From Gnetum montanum (Eukaryota; Streptophyta; Gnetopsida; Gnetales; Gnetaceae): a stretch of DNA of 64,000 bases. Location of the stretch: NCBI GenBank assembly GCA_015680685.1, contig MNCI01011971.1, positions 294,846-358,845 on the forward strand. Reading direction: 5' to 3'. Under the pieces are notes generated by a model that was not told the origin of the DNA, did not search any database, and was given only the letters and a program-made list of their open reading frames with translations. Positions 34,714 to 46,479 of this stretch are shown here, piece by piece. The stretch's first letter is position 1. Each line of letters starts with the position of its first letter. Made by a program: the position numbers and the translations under genes.

Positions 34714-37420
34714 TATTGATGACCATTTGGAACCAGACTGCCAATGTTGGGGGCCTCACGATCTTGTGACCTTTTGGAGTCATGGGATCGAAGGTCTTCT
34801 TTCAACAAGATTTAGGTGTGTCCTATTCTCTAGCAACACTAAGGCCCAAATACCTCCAAATAAACTTAGTAGTTATGATACATACTAGATATGAGTATGT
34901 GTTTGTTGTTGCAAATGTTAAAATGATTAGGTTGTGTATAAAATTGTAATTAACTATCATAAAAGAGATTTAGCTAACTTTGTCAAATACTAAGTTTTTC
35001 GAGATTCCTATTTTGTTCAATCACTTAGTCTATACAGTCCTTATAGTACATTACTTTTAATAAATAAAATTTTACAAAAATCTTTGAGAACAATTCTACC
35101 TATCTACTTTGAATTTTCCATAGAGAGAGTTGTACAAGAAAATTAGAGATAGAACAAGATTCAATGGACTTAGAAAGAAAAAGAAATGAAAGCAGATTTG
35201 TGTGAAATCTGAAATATTTAAGCAAGATAAATTGACACAAGTAAAAACTTCTCAATAAAGCTATTCCAATTCAATAACTACAAATTTTCTAAATTTTCTA
35301 ATCCCAAAAAGCAATTTCATGAAGAAAATCTTATTATACTACCAAAAATTATTATGTAAATGATAAAGTATTTGTCTCTATTTTGGCTAGTTAATAGTTT
35401 TTAAAGATTTTATTCAATAGATTCTTCAAAAATTGAGAATTTCTTGATTAAAATATCTAGGTAATAGGCTTTAAAAGAATGAAGCTATTTCAATCATCTC
35501 AAAATACCAAAGATTTTTCTAGATTCTCTATGCTCAAAAGAAGAAATTTTTGTTAAGACATTAATATTAAATTTTTGTTCAGGATTTTCAACAACATAAG
35601 CTCTTCAATGGAAAATCTTAATAGGAGTATAATATTGCACAAAAAAATAGAGCCATAAAAGTAATCTAGGAAAAATCTCAAAATCAAATGCCAAGTACTA
35701 TACTATCTCACCATTAGCTAAGAAACTAAAACAAAATGGAAAGAAATGAACTCATAGGATTAAAATAACTAGCCAAATTTATGTCTTAGCAAGCCATGTT
35801 ACAAGTAATCTTCAATTATATTTTTTCCAAAATCCCCCTTTTTAAATTATATCTTTGAAAGTCATTTATAGTGACCTTAGGGTAGTTACAATAATTATGA
35901 TAGGCTAACATTATTACAAATATCTAGGGGTATTAATGCATAACCACCATAGAGGTTATAACTTTCAAAGGAAGTTATTATAAATTTAAGCTATGGTTGC
36001 CAAGTGTTTTCTTGGCAATAAATATTATGGAGATTATCATGGGAGGTTACAAAAATATATGCCATACTTGGCAATTATCCTCTTGGTAATCGTAACTCCA
36101 AAAATATCAAGGAAAACAACTTGTAGCTTCCATAGGAGGTTATAACTTCTAATGAAGAGTGTCAATGCTATAGAATATAGAGGTATGTATGGAAAATTTC
36201 CATTAAACCTCTTACTTGGAACCTCTAGATAAAATATCATATGAAATGAAAATATTATACCCTTTATTATTAATAATGTTATGCAAAAATTGGCTTCTTT
36301 TCATAATGGGGATTTAATTTAAACTTTTTATGATATTTTATGGGGTTAAAAACTACATGGAACCATAATATAATTGAGAAAATTTGGGAGCATAACATTT
36401 TCCTTACAATCACTTATTGCATTTGATGAGTTCATTGAAAACCAAAGCCATGTATACTATCCTATTCTTACTATCCTTCCCAATAGAAGTATGGATGTGA
36501 TCTCGGTAGAGTGGGGTTTCATGACCATCATGTGGTAACTTGTGTATCTTGCATACCTTATTTCTTGGTATCCACTCTCACATCTTTTTGTGAAGGAGTC
36601 TCATGTTCATGTTTTTGGTTAGCATGATCATTTACATTGGTGCTACTTAGGTTCAGGGTATCTACCATTATTGCCTTTGCTTCTTCCACATGCCATAAGT
36701 CATTCATGTGCTCAATATGTGGAGGTAAGGGTTTATACAAATTACTACATTATGCCTTGGTAGTTCTAAAACTACTAGAAATACTTATGTGCCTACCTTG
36801 CACTCATTGTAGTGCTTGTTTCATAACTTCATTAGTTCAAATGTACCTTTTGTTGTAGGAAAAATTGATGAGGGTATGCTTCATGGGATAATCCTTTCGC
36901 TTGCCCATGATGCCCATAGGTAACTACCAAATTTCTAGCCATGGATCTAGCTATGATTTTGGCTATAGTTGCTACATTACCTTCTATAGAAAAGATGGGT
37001 TTGATCCTAAAATCCTATGCCGTTGGAGACCATTCAATGTTGATAATTAAAACCAATACCAAGCACCATGATATGGTCATTGTTTTTAGAAAATTTTAGT
37101 ATTTTGATGGATACCATCATTGAAGATTTAGAATTATTATATTATTATTATATATATGTATTTTTTTTTGATTTTTTCTTAATTTTTATCAATTTCTAGT
37201 TCAAATATAATATACTTGGCTTGAGCACATCACTTTCGTATATCTCTTAATCTCATCTAATGTTGCTTTGGAATATTATTCTTAATACCTTTTCCTTACA
37301 GTTCATATTTAGCTAGCTTCAAATATGTATTTTATGAAACCAAAGTATCATAACTTTATTATTTTAAAAGACTTCCAAGAATCATAACTGCTCCATAACC
37401 ATGGTGAAAATGTAATAATA
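34714..37420 (-). repeat. E2 5' LTR
   Basis: The LTR is about 2.7 kb and is the partner of 18188-20848. It begins TATTATTACA on the minus strand (TG decayed to TA) at 37420, followed outward by the TSD GAAAG. Its open frames (36037-36240, 36558-36740, 36637-36858) are not coding. Confidence 0.9.
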
Positions 37421-37779
37421 GAAAGAGGGATATCATTCTTATTAAAAAGAACATTTACAACATTTGCAAAAATGTTAGCCCAATTACAAGAAGAGTGAGC
37501 ATGATAAAATTAGTACTCGGCTATGGTACAAAATGACCAATGATTTTTTCTTTTACTACTAAGAAGGAAACCAAGAACAAGGTGTCCCATTGATCATTGA
37601 TTTGCAATCACCTTGGATTCTCAAAAAGATGATAGCTCTATATTAATATAGTATCTTTACAATGGATTCCACTTTTAACACCAAAAAATATGGTGTATGT
37701 TTAAATAACAGGTTCTATTATTCAATTTTAAAAATTCTTGATGTTATAATGGAGTAAGATAATTTCTTATTATAAATGT

Positions 37780-39170
37780 GTGGTTGTCTTTGCAGTCTCA
37801 TATTCACATAGTAATGGCTTTTGATTCATAATATAATATACTTCTATTTGCAAGGGCGATCTCCTCATGGTGCACCAAAACTAATATTACAAGTTAGCTT
37901 TTAGAGCTACTTCAAAGACGTAAGCCTAAGGAGACTAATTGGACAATGAATGATTTCATGCTATATGACTCAAAGGTAGAAATGAATGTAGTAAGATAAC
38001 TTTAAAGGAATTTATATTGGAAATTATGGTACCTTAGTTTGATATATCTTAACATGTGCTAAAATTTGATGATTTATCAGGTCTATTTTTGGAAGCAATA
38101 TTTTTCTATGCATTTGGCATGTTTAGAGGGCATGGAGAAAGAACTGGACTACTAGAGTTGGAGACTACAATCAAAGAAAATCAATGGGTGATCATCTTAA
38201 TCATATTAAGAATGAATGTCAAACTATTATAAATGTTGTTGTGGAAATAAATAAATTTTTTCAAAGATTTCAAGAGAACTTAGGTTTCATTAAATACTTA
38301 AAACATCAGTGATTAAATGGAGACAAATTTAGTTTTTTTATATTCGTTATTATCATTACATAAAAGTTCATATTCACAGTCATGAACGCTTTACCCATTT
38401 TTTTATTATTGATTTTTTTCTTTGATCATATGTTGATAGGAATGTGGGCTAAAGCATTCTATGATATTTCCCATGCACAACAACACATGAATAATGTTGT
38501 TGAGTCATTTCATGGATTTCTAAAAGGGAAATTTTTAAGAGATATAAGAAATAGGAAATATCAATAGATCAATTGGCTTCTATGCAACTTGACATAGGTA
38601 GAACTATACTATTAGAAAAATTCAAGAATTAGAGCTATAGGATATTTGGTAAATAAGAAAGATAAATATTTCAATAAGAAGTTGTAGGAAAAGGCTTTAC
38701 AAATATCTAATGTTGACTATGTCCATGTCATGAAAATGGTCTTGTCTTGGTCATTTTTGCAAGCACTCAATGAAAGTTCTTGTTAAGGTGAAGGGTCTTA
38801 TTAATGCATTCAAGTTCTTCTTCAAATATGAGTTTGATAATTTTTATATGCATGTGGAACTAAATTTATTCCAACCACATCATTTCCCTAGCTAGGAAGA
38901 TGCTTCAAAACCTAGAATGAAATTGGAGACATTGGGATCAACTAGCCAAAGATCTATCACTAATGAAGTGGACATGGTGGACAATATAAATGAGCAAATC
39001 GAGCTAGACAAAGATAATGCACATGCACAGTGAAAAACTAAACTTTCTAAGCTCAACAAGACATTGAAAAAAATGGTGAAGAGATTTCCTATAGACAAGT
39101 AGAGTATTTTAAAAATAGAAAAACATGTGAAATATTTGGAATCAAAGTTTTTGTTTTGAAGTAATGTAGA
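37780..39170 (+). pseudogene. Decayed MULE/SWIM-type transposase-related gene
   Basis: Read with stops, the plus frame gives VMAFDS near 37810, IFLCIWHV then RAWRKNW near 38110, and at 38440-38570 MWAKAFYDISHAQQHMNNVV followed by ESFHGFLKGKFL. After that comes WLLCNLT and EALQISNVDYV-like wording. This succession (DDE-fold middle, FLC.WHV..AW block, then NN.VESFH..LK and a C-terminal domain) matches a large plant family annotated as MULE transposase or SWIM zinc-finger proteins. The Cys-His SWIM finger itself is not readable. The tail to 39170 is Lys-rich with coiled-coil character. At least ten nonsense codons and frame breaks make it non-functional. It could be a true Mutator-like element or a domesticated-gene copy; no terminal inverted repeats were found. 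Confidence 0.55.
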
Positions 39171-39830
39171 TGGATTGGTGAGCAAAAAGAGATTGTCTAG
39201 TTGAAATAGTCAAAAACATAGAAAACATATATGTGTTGCATATATGTCTTAAAAATGTATATGTGTTACATTTTTGACAACGATTCCTATGTTTCTCCAA
39301 ATTTGATACCTTTAATTTGAGAAAAGTAGGAAACAATGAAAGGACCCTTCATATACATCACTCTAACTATCAAACAACAATAACTATGGAAATGACTTCC
39401 ACGTACATCACTGTAACTATTGTTATCATTTATCTCTAACTTAATATTTGGTTTCATTACTATATTTAAACCACTACTATGTTAAAAAATGATTCATAAT
39501 TGATGCATTTGTTAAATTCATAATTCTAATTATTGAGTGAAAAATAGTACAAGAACATGCAAGAAGCATGAGCTTGCATTATTTTGTTCAAAACATGTGT
39601 AAACACTTGTAGGCTACCAAAGTATTTAGTTTTTGATGTCATGAAAATTGCTATTATATCACATAAAAATGTTTTGAGGCACTGATACTTGTAGTACAAT
39701 TATGCAAGTACATGCAAGATTCATATCTTTACAGTGGCAACATTTACAGAAAGAAAGTTTCCATAGTGCATCTCAATGATAGTCACAGATCCTATTTGAA
39801 ATTGCATTTCACACCTTTAACTATGACTTG
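39171..39830. other. Spacer, no gene recognised
   Basis: The region contains short repeated words (ATATGTGTT near 39230; CATGCAAG near 39560 and 39715) but no coding signal. Confidence 0.5.
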
Positions 39831-40032
39831 CAAATTATTTGATTAAAGTGAAACATGCAGCAAAATATGCAACTCGCATCTTTGATAGTAAAGTGCAAGT
39901 AGTAGTTAAATATACAACTAGCATACTTAAGAGTAAAGTATGTGTAGTAATTTAATATATGGTTCACATCCCTATCAAAAAAGTGCAAGTTGCAACTAAA
40001 TATGCATCTTTCATATTTAACATGAAATTATG
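39831..40032 (+). repeat. 45-bp tandem repeats, 4 to 5 units
   Basis: GCATCTTTGATAGTAAAGTG at 39876, GCATACTTAAGAGTAAAG at 39921, CACATCCCTATC at 39965 and TCATATTTAACATG at 40010 are spaced 45, 44 and 45 bases. The array stops where the pol fragment E4 begins, so it may lie at the insertion or deletion breakpoint. Confidence 0.8.
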
Positions 40033-41491
40033 AAATAGAGAGGCTATAAATGCATGTGAGATTTTAAGGTAAATGTAAGTTTGTCATCTTGTAGTTGATA
40101 CATAGTAGGCAGTTGACCCAACTCTTGCTTAATGTCATTGAAGGATTTTTGGCATTGGTTTGTCCACTCATAATGGACTCCCTTCTTAACCAAGTGGTGC
40201 ATAGGATGTAACTTATCTATGAGGCTTAAGGATAAATTGTAGTCAACCTTGTAATCCATGTAACTCCTTAAGGTTACTAGGCATTTCCAAGTTGGTTATG
40301 GCCTTAACCTTGTTAGCATCAACATGTATTCCTACTTCAGATACTATGAAACCAAGCTTCTCACTAGTTTTAATGTCAAAGGCATATTTCTTAGGGTTGA
40401 TTTTTAGCTGATGTTGGAGGCATCGTTGGAGCACTAAGTTCAAATCACATGCATGACAATTGACTAACATGGACTTGATAACTATATCATAAACATAATC
40501 ATTAAGCAATCCTAGCATATAGTCACTAAATATATAGGTCATTTCTTGTTGATAGATTACACCCATGTTCTTTAGATTGAATAGAATAATGATGTAACAA
40601 ATGGTTCCCAAAGGGATCATGAAGGTCATGAACAACTAATGCTCTGGGTTAATCCTAAGAACCCATGCATAAAGAAAAACAAGGCATGTCCAAACATGAT
40701 ATCAATAAGTTGATCAATACTAGACAAAGAAAAATCATCTTTAATTATTTCCTTTTTTAGATCATGGAAATTGATGTAAATGTGAATGATCCCATTTTCT
40801 TGGGAACAACCACTATGTTAGATATCAAATTAGCATAATTAATAGCATGAATAAAACCATCTTGGTAGAGTTTCTTAATCTCATCATGCACTATTAGGGC
40901 CCAATCTAGTCTAATCTTGTAGGCATTTTGCTTAACAAGCTTAATATTAAGATCAACTATGATTTTGTGTTGAACTAATCTTGGATCTAGCCCTGACATA
41001 TCTTCATAAGACCAAGCAAAGGCTTTGATGTTATCTTGAAGGGCCTTGGTGATGTCTTAGATCCTCTATGGTTCTACTGAGGAACTTAGCTTTAATGTTT
41101 TCTCCTTACTAGAATGGGTTGTAACTAGAATTTCAACTAGAGAGTCCTTAGTTGTGTCACTAGCTTCTAAATGACTATGGATTTAGGCCATTCTAGAGAT
41201 TTTTCCATTGAGGCTATGTAGTCAAACCTATTCATAGGCTCAAGATCTAGGCATTCTAGGTCAATTGATCATGGGACATTACCATGAGTTCCTTTCAAGT
41301 CCAAAGGTAGGCTAACTTGTTCCCATGTATTCACGTTTGACCCTACATGTTAACAAAAGCAAGTTACATAGCATTTATGTAATAGAATTGCTTAATAATG
41401 CTAAAAATAGGTAAAAATACTATAATAATAGATATAATAGGTCATATTAAAGTCAAAACAAGGTAGAATAGGGATAATTGAGGTAGAGTAA
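40033..41491 (-). pseudogene. E4: Tat-type RT fragment, near-copy of E9
   Basis: The minus strand from 41060 downward reads FAWSYEDMSGLDPRLV, KIRLDWALIVHDEIKKLYQD, KDDFSLSS, then MGVIYQQEMTYIFSDYM and the motif-C region YVYDIVIKS at 40486-40497. After that come LKINPKKYAFDI and GFIVSEVGIHVDANKVKAI, ending in the RT-RNase H connection (EWTNQCQKSFNDIK). Motif A Asp is His here (FMHG) and motif C YVDD is YVYD. The segment 40033-40810 is almost identical to 63228-64000 in E9. The 41060-41491 part is a degraded pre-RT region. The left edge is an abrupt truncation; the right edge is cut by the LTR of E5. Confidence 0.85.
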
Positions 41492-43068
41492 TGAAACACC
41501 CAAAAATTTGAAGGCATGCTTGCTTCACCAGGCCTTTGCAATTCATGCAGCGTCACGATAGTTCTTCAGGAGATGGATGCTCTGATGTTTAGACTGTTCA
41601 CTTCGGAAATTTTTCTAAGTTAAGGAGTCTTTGTACACTACACTATGCTATGTAGCGTAGTGAACTTTAGAAGATGTTTGCTGGAGCGTAGTGCTACGCT
41701 ATGGTGTGCTACGTAGTATAGCGCAACATAGCAAAAGCTAGACAATCAGTCCCCTCAACCGACTTCAAGTCCTTCAAAAGTGTCTGCTTTTGTCAGAAAG
41801 TAGAAAACTTGGCCAAAATTATGTCATGTTTGCTACTACGCTACGCTAAGCTACATGCCACAACAAGGTGTAGCAATTCTGTAGAAGTGATAGAAGGCAT
41901 CTCAAAGGGCAGGATCGGCAAGTTTTCAAGCTTCACAGTGTAAAAGGAAAAGCTTGTAGATCAGCAATGTTTTTGCGACTAAGGAGAAATGCTATGCTTT
42001 GATACGCTATGTAGCGTAGCATAGCATAGCAAATCTACGACATGTAGCAAGACACAACACAAATTCTTTTCTTCGAACCAATGGCTATGCTATGCTGCGG
42101 AGCATAGCACAACGTAACAAGATGCTACGCCATGCTAAACATGTTATGCTACAAAGCATAGCAAAACATTGTAGAAAATTACATGACATCAATGCACTTC
42201 GCATTATTTCACCATTGCTCTAACAGCACAATTACGACATGCCAGGGTCATAATTACGGCATTGCAGGCTTGCCCAACGGTCATGTAGGCACATGCAGCA
42301 TAGACAGGTCAGCGCAAGTCCAAGGCACATTGCATCCATGCCACCTCTTTCACGTGCCCTCAGTCCTATAAATACCCCAATGAGAGACACTTTAAGGGTC
42401 TCTTTTTTTTATCCTTTTGATCAAAGGGACACCCTTTGCAACTTTTCAATCCCTAGTCTGTTTTCTGGTTGGCTGACAAGCAAAAAGTTGGCACTATAAT
42501 CTCAAGCATTGTAAGATTTTTGTTTGACCTTGAAAACAGTTAGTGCTTTCAGTTGGCATCCTGTCCTATTCTTTTCTACCACCTTGGTAGCACTTTTCAT
42601 TGTTGATGACTAAGCCAATGTTCAAGCACACAGCCGTCTCGTTCTACACATCTTGGTTACTCTTGGGATCTCTGCACTTCCCAGCACTGTGCAATCGATT
42701 GTGTCCATCTTGACATAGTGAGGTCATAGCTTCGAAGTGGTGAATTTTTCTAACTACATTTTACATGATCTCCTATTTACTATTGCATTTTACATTGTTT
42801 ACTGTTTCCTCTATTGCATTTTACACTTTCTTCTGTTTCCTCTACATTTAAGCATTACTTCATGCTATTAGTCTCATTTTCAAATCACATGTTGCAAAAG
42901 GTTATATTAACATCGACTAAGTCCCTGTCTGATTGACAACACCATTTAGGGTGCTCCATTTTCATCCCAATCTAGCACGGCCCTCCCGCGGAAACAGGGT
43001 TAAGATTTTCTGCGGTCGACAGCCCCTCGACATTTTTTTTCCAGTTGTCGATGTTTTTGGTCGCTACA
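41492..43068 (+). repeat. E5 LTR
   Basis: The LTR is about 1.58 kb, starting TGAAACACCC and ending GCTACA, followed by a PBS. CCTATAAATACCCC at 42365-42378 is a TATA box placed as in the E8 LTRs. The upstream part (41630-42170) is full of CTACGCTATGTAGCG-like palindromes. CpG is better kept here and in the leader than anywhere else in the window, so this copy is comparatively young. No partner LTR is in the window. Open frames at 42183-42499 and 42933-43124 are not conserved. Confidence 0.8.
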
Positions 43069-43075
43069 ATTTTTC

Positions 43076-43093
43076 TGGTGCTAGACGAAGGGC
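43076..43093 (+). other. E5 primer-binding site
   Basis: TGGTGCTAGACGAAGGGC lies 7 bases after the LTR end CA. It is the same type as in E2 and E8. Confidence 0.8.
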
Positions 43094-43463
43094 CTTTTGG
43101 TGCCCTTTCCACATGTCAAGGTAGTCATATAATCCTTCTACACCCTAATAGGCATTAGCGTAAACTTGACATCCATCTATGGTTGTTTACATGTCGTGCG
43201 GTGCAGATCGGTCACGTCGACGGTTCCTTGGGAACCCTACACGAAAAAAAGCCTCCAGTTGCCAGTTGACTTGCCTATCCTATTGTAGTCTTGCATGCAT
43301 TCTGTACCCTATCACACCCTAGCATAAATGTGACACCTTTTTACAGTTTTTTACCCATCGTGTGGTATAGATCGGTCGCCTCGACGGTTGCTTGGGAGCC
43401 CAACAAGACATAAAGCCTTCTTTTTTATTTCTTGCTAGCTTCTTTACTCTTCCCATTCACCAT
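43094..43463 (+). other. E5 leader with internal 163-bp duplication
   Basis: Two diverged copies of a leader segment are offset by 163 bases (GATCGGTC at 43207 and 43370, each followed by a TCGACGGTT block and a GGGA(A/G)CCC block). The single E8 leader at 49375-49440 has the matching GGTGTAGATTGGACC. The leader breaks off at 43463, where the E6 LTR begins, so gag is absent. Confidence 0.7.
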
Positions 43464-44964
43464 TGAAACACCATGAAAATTTGCATGCTATGATCAATTT
43501 TCATCATGTAGCCTTCACCCCATAAAACCCAAGGCAAAATTTCATGATAAATGTGAAGATTATAATCCATGGTAGGCAATCTCACATATTTGATGTTTTT
43601 GGGATTGAAAAATTCCTCATAAATGGTTAAAGCCTTATTTACCAAGCGAAAAAAGTCACTTAGTATCTATATTTGGGCTCGGGGGCCAGGGGGTGCGGGG
43701 AGCGGGTGTCAAAAATGCCATTTGGAATGCTAAAAATGGCAATTTTATGGGTTTTATGGTGGTTTAGACTTTTCTATGCTGGAANCTAAAAATGGCGATT
43801 TTAAGGGTTTTATGGTGGTTTACACTTTTCTATATTGGAAACACCTACAAGGGGTAAGTCTCACCTACCCCTAGTGTGGAGAGGTGGGGGCTTCCCCATT
43901 AGCATGGAAACTTCATTGCCCCCAACATGGAGACTTCCCCCTAGTGTGGAAACTCCATCCCCAATGTAGAAACTACATGCCCCCAATGTGGAAGCAACAT
44001 GAGTAATATTTCAACACTCTAATGACTTCAAGGTTGACCAACCACTTTAGCATGGAAGATTGAAGGAATAATGGAGAAGATCTACCTCCAGCATTGAAGG
44101 TGTGCCCCTATTACTATTTATAGTAAGTGGAATTCCCATGGGGTTTTAGCACTTACTATACATAGTAACCCCCAAAATTTAGGCACCCATCTCACCTGTA
44201 CATGGTAGAAATTTGTAGTAATTTGTAGAAAATCTATTAGCCAATTTGCAGCAAAAGTTATTCCCCAAAAACTCTAAAATCAAAACTCCAACATCCTTTT
44301 GAGGTTTCACACATTGGCATTTTTGAGCACATAGCAATTTTTCTTTCAAGAGCTCTTTCAACCTTGTAGAACTATAGCTTCTTGGAGCCTCCCCATCATG
44401 GAACCCTTGTAGCCCTATTACCTCCGTTGTCAAGCCCCTTAAAACTTGTGGGTTTTTGTTTTCAATGCTACATTTTTGGGATTCCCAACTATTAGCATGG
44501 AGAAACTTTGTAGCCAAATTCCCCACTCTTGTCACCCCCTAGCAGTGCCCAAGTTGTAGATTTTTAGTTTCCAGTAGAGGAGGTTTGAAAGCATTAGGAG
44601 TGGCTTAGCACCTTGATCATGGAGTAGATCACATCGGCTTCAATAGGCTCTAAACTCTTGCCCTAGTGAATGCTCCTTTTGCTTTCTCATAGGCATTTCT
44701 TGAATACATTTTTGAAAATCATTCTTTATTATTTTAAATAAAGTTTTAAAGTTTTACTTGTGTGCAATTTGCATTTGCTTTCCACTTTAAAGATATGTAA
44801 TTTTTCATATTATTTTCTTAAACCACCATTTTTCATTCTATGAGCCCCTGGGTGATATGTTGGATGATCCAAGGCACCTTGAATTCCATCTTTCGAAGGC
44901 CTTGGGGATTCAGGGTTGAGGCTATAGCATCGAATCTCTCAATTTTCTAGCAATTAATTTTTCT
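43464..44964 (+). repeat. E6: unpaired LTR related to E1 and E9 LTRs
   Basis: It starts TGAAACACCATG and ends near AATTTTTCT. Its last 150 bases match the outer end of the E1 3' LTR (GGGTGAT.....CCAAGGCACCT, GGGATT.AGGGTT). The middle matches it at GCTATGCTGGAAACACCTA. AAATAAAG at 44736-44743 may serve as a polyadenylation signal. About five short repeats with a GTGGAAACT(T/C)C core and a period near 22 lie at 43865-44005. No PBS follows, so it is probably a solo LTR or a remnant; no clean TSD was found. A single N at 43785 lies between two 55-bp near-copies. Confidence 0.65.
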
Positions 44965-46479
44965 AGTTGAAACAACTTTAATACTAACTAAAGGACATAG
45001 GTTGATGGAAATAAATTCAAAAGAAAGAATCACTAATATAGTTTATGAGCTCCTGAATAGAATCAAAATTTTCACTAGAGTCACCCATGAAAAATTCACC
45101 TTTGGAAACCGTAGAGATGAAATTGTAGTCTATTGAGATCTAGACCTATGTAGGGATTCCTTCCCAAACTCTTAAATAAAGTAATATTAGCCCAAGGATA
45201 TCTACAACATAAAATGTTGGAAGAGCATCAAAAAGAAAAGTATTTAGAACTTAATAAATAGTTTGAATATACCGATAGTTTCCTTTTCTTTTAACTTCCA
45301 CTTAATTCCTATTCACTTTATCCTTTCCCGTGTGCTATTTTTAGTTAAAATTAAATATAGATATAGATATATATATATATATAGTTAAATTTTTTGGTTT
45401 TACGTCTCTTAAAAAACTCTTATTATTCTCTTCTTCATAACATTTTCTTCTTATTTATTATCGTCTTCTTTGGCTACATGTTTACGATGCTTGCCTTTGC
45501 TTGTTACTTATGATAGGTCTTCTAAGAAATTTCTTACTCGATCATTCTTACATGATCTGGATCCTTTTGAACTTCTTTAGTGATGTATATCTCATCCTAT
45601 TATAGACTACTATCTCATTCATAGCTTTTTCCTCTTCTAGATGATCTTCTCTTACTCTTTACAAAATAGGACTAGATTACAAATCTCTCATATTAGATCT
45701 TATTGTTCTATTTTAAAAACTAGATCATTATTTACTTCTTTATCATTGCAAAAAACTTGATAACCTTTTTATTTTTTGGATCATCATTATGAATCTATGA
45801 ATCATAATGACTACTCTATTTTATTGTATTTCATAATACTAATTGCTTTCTTACATCGGACATGTATCTTAGATTTCTTTTGATTTTGATTCTAATTAAT
45901 TTTTGTATGATGCTACTTTAGTTTAATTTCCTTATGATTCATCATTACATGCACATACTATCTTTTTAATCTTTTATTATTTCTTAGAACATATCTTCAC
46001 TACTTTTGATACCTTCAATAGTTGATTAATAGCGAAATATGTTTCAAGAATAAGGTCATAATGATTTGCATGATAAGTTATGTACTTTTGTTACAACTTG
46101 TTTATAAGTCATTATGAAAAACCTTGAATAGTTATGAAACTAATGATTATACATTGTGTTCCAATCATATTCTGACGCTTCATTTTAAACATTAGTTTCA
46201 TAATCTTATTTATTGTTTCGTACAAAGTCGATGAATATTATTGATGTTTTAAGAATTGTATAATACTTCATGATGGTAATTCACAAAGCATTATATATTC
46301 ATAAGAATTGATGGAATTACTTTCCTTCATTCATTAGCTCATAGAAATAATAAATACTATAGAGAAAAATTGAACACAAGAACCTCTATTCTTCATTAAT
46401 CTTAAAAGAAAATGTACATCATGAAGTTTTAATTTGGGGAATTAATAGAATGGGCTTCATATTTGTAATATGAGATGAA
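44965..46479. other. AT-rich spacer with a weak minus-strand coding trace
   Basis: On the minus strand about 45190-45000 reads STVSKGEFFMGDSSENFDSI with few stops. I cannot assign it. A TA microsatellite lies at 45354-45385. The rest is AT-rich and featureless. Confidence 0.4.

Larger units (their letters stand above)
18188..37420 (-). mobile_element. E2: Ty3/gypsy element with RNase H upstream of RT, host of E3
   Basis: LTRs lie at 18188-20848 and 34714-37420. GAAAG at 18183-18187 and at 37421-37425 is a perfect 5-bp TSD. The PBS is at 34689-34706 and the PPT at 20849-20862. The minus-strand order is protease, RNase H, RT, partial second RNase H and integrase. E3 is inserted inside the integrase region. 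Only about 290 bases separate the PBS from the protease frame, so gag is absent. Without E3 the element is about 10.3 kb. All frames are broken. Confidence 0.9.

Noticed and set aside
45354-45385. TA microsatellite as a regulatory or origin-like site
   Set aside because: A simple repeat in AT-rich DNA with no supporting context.
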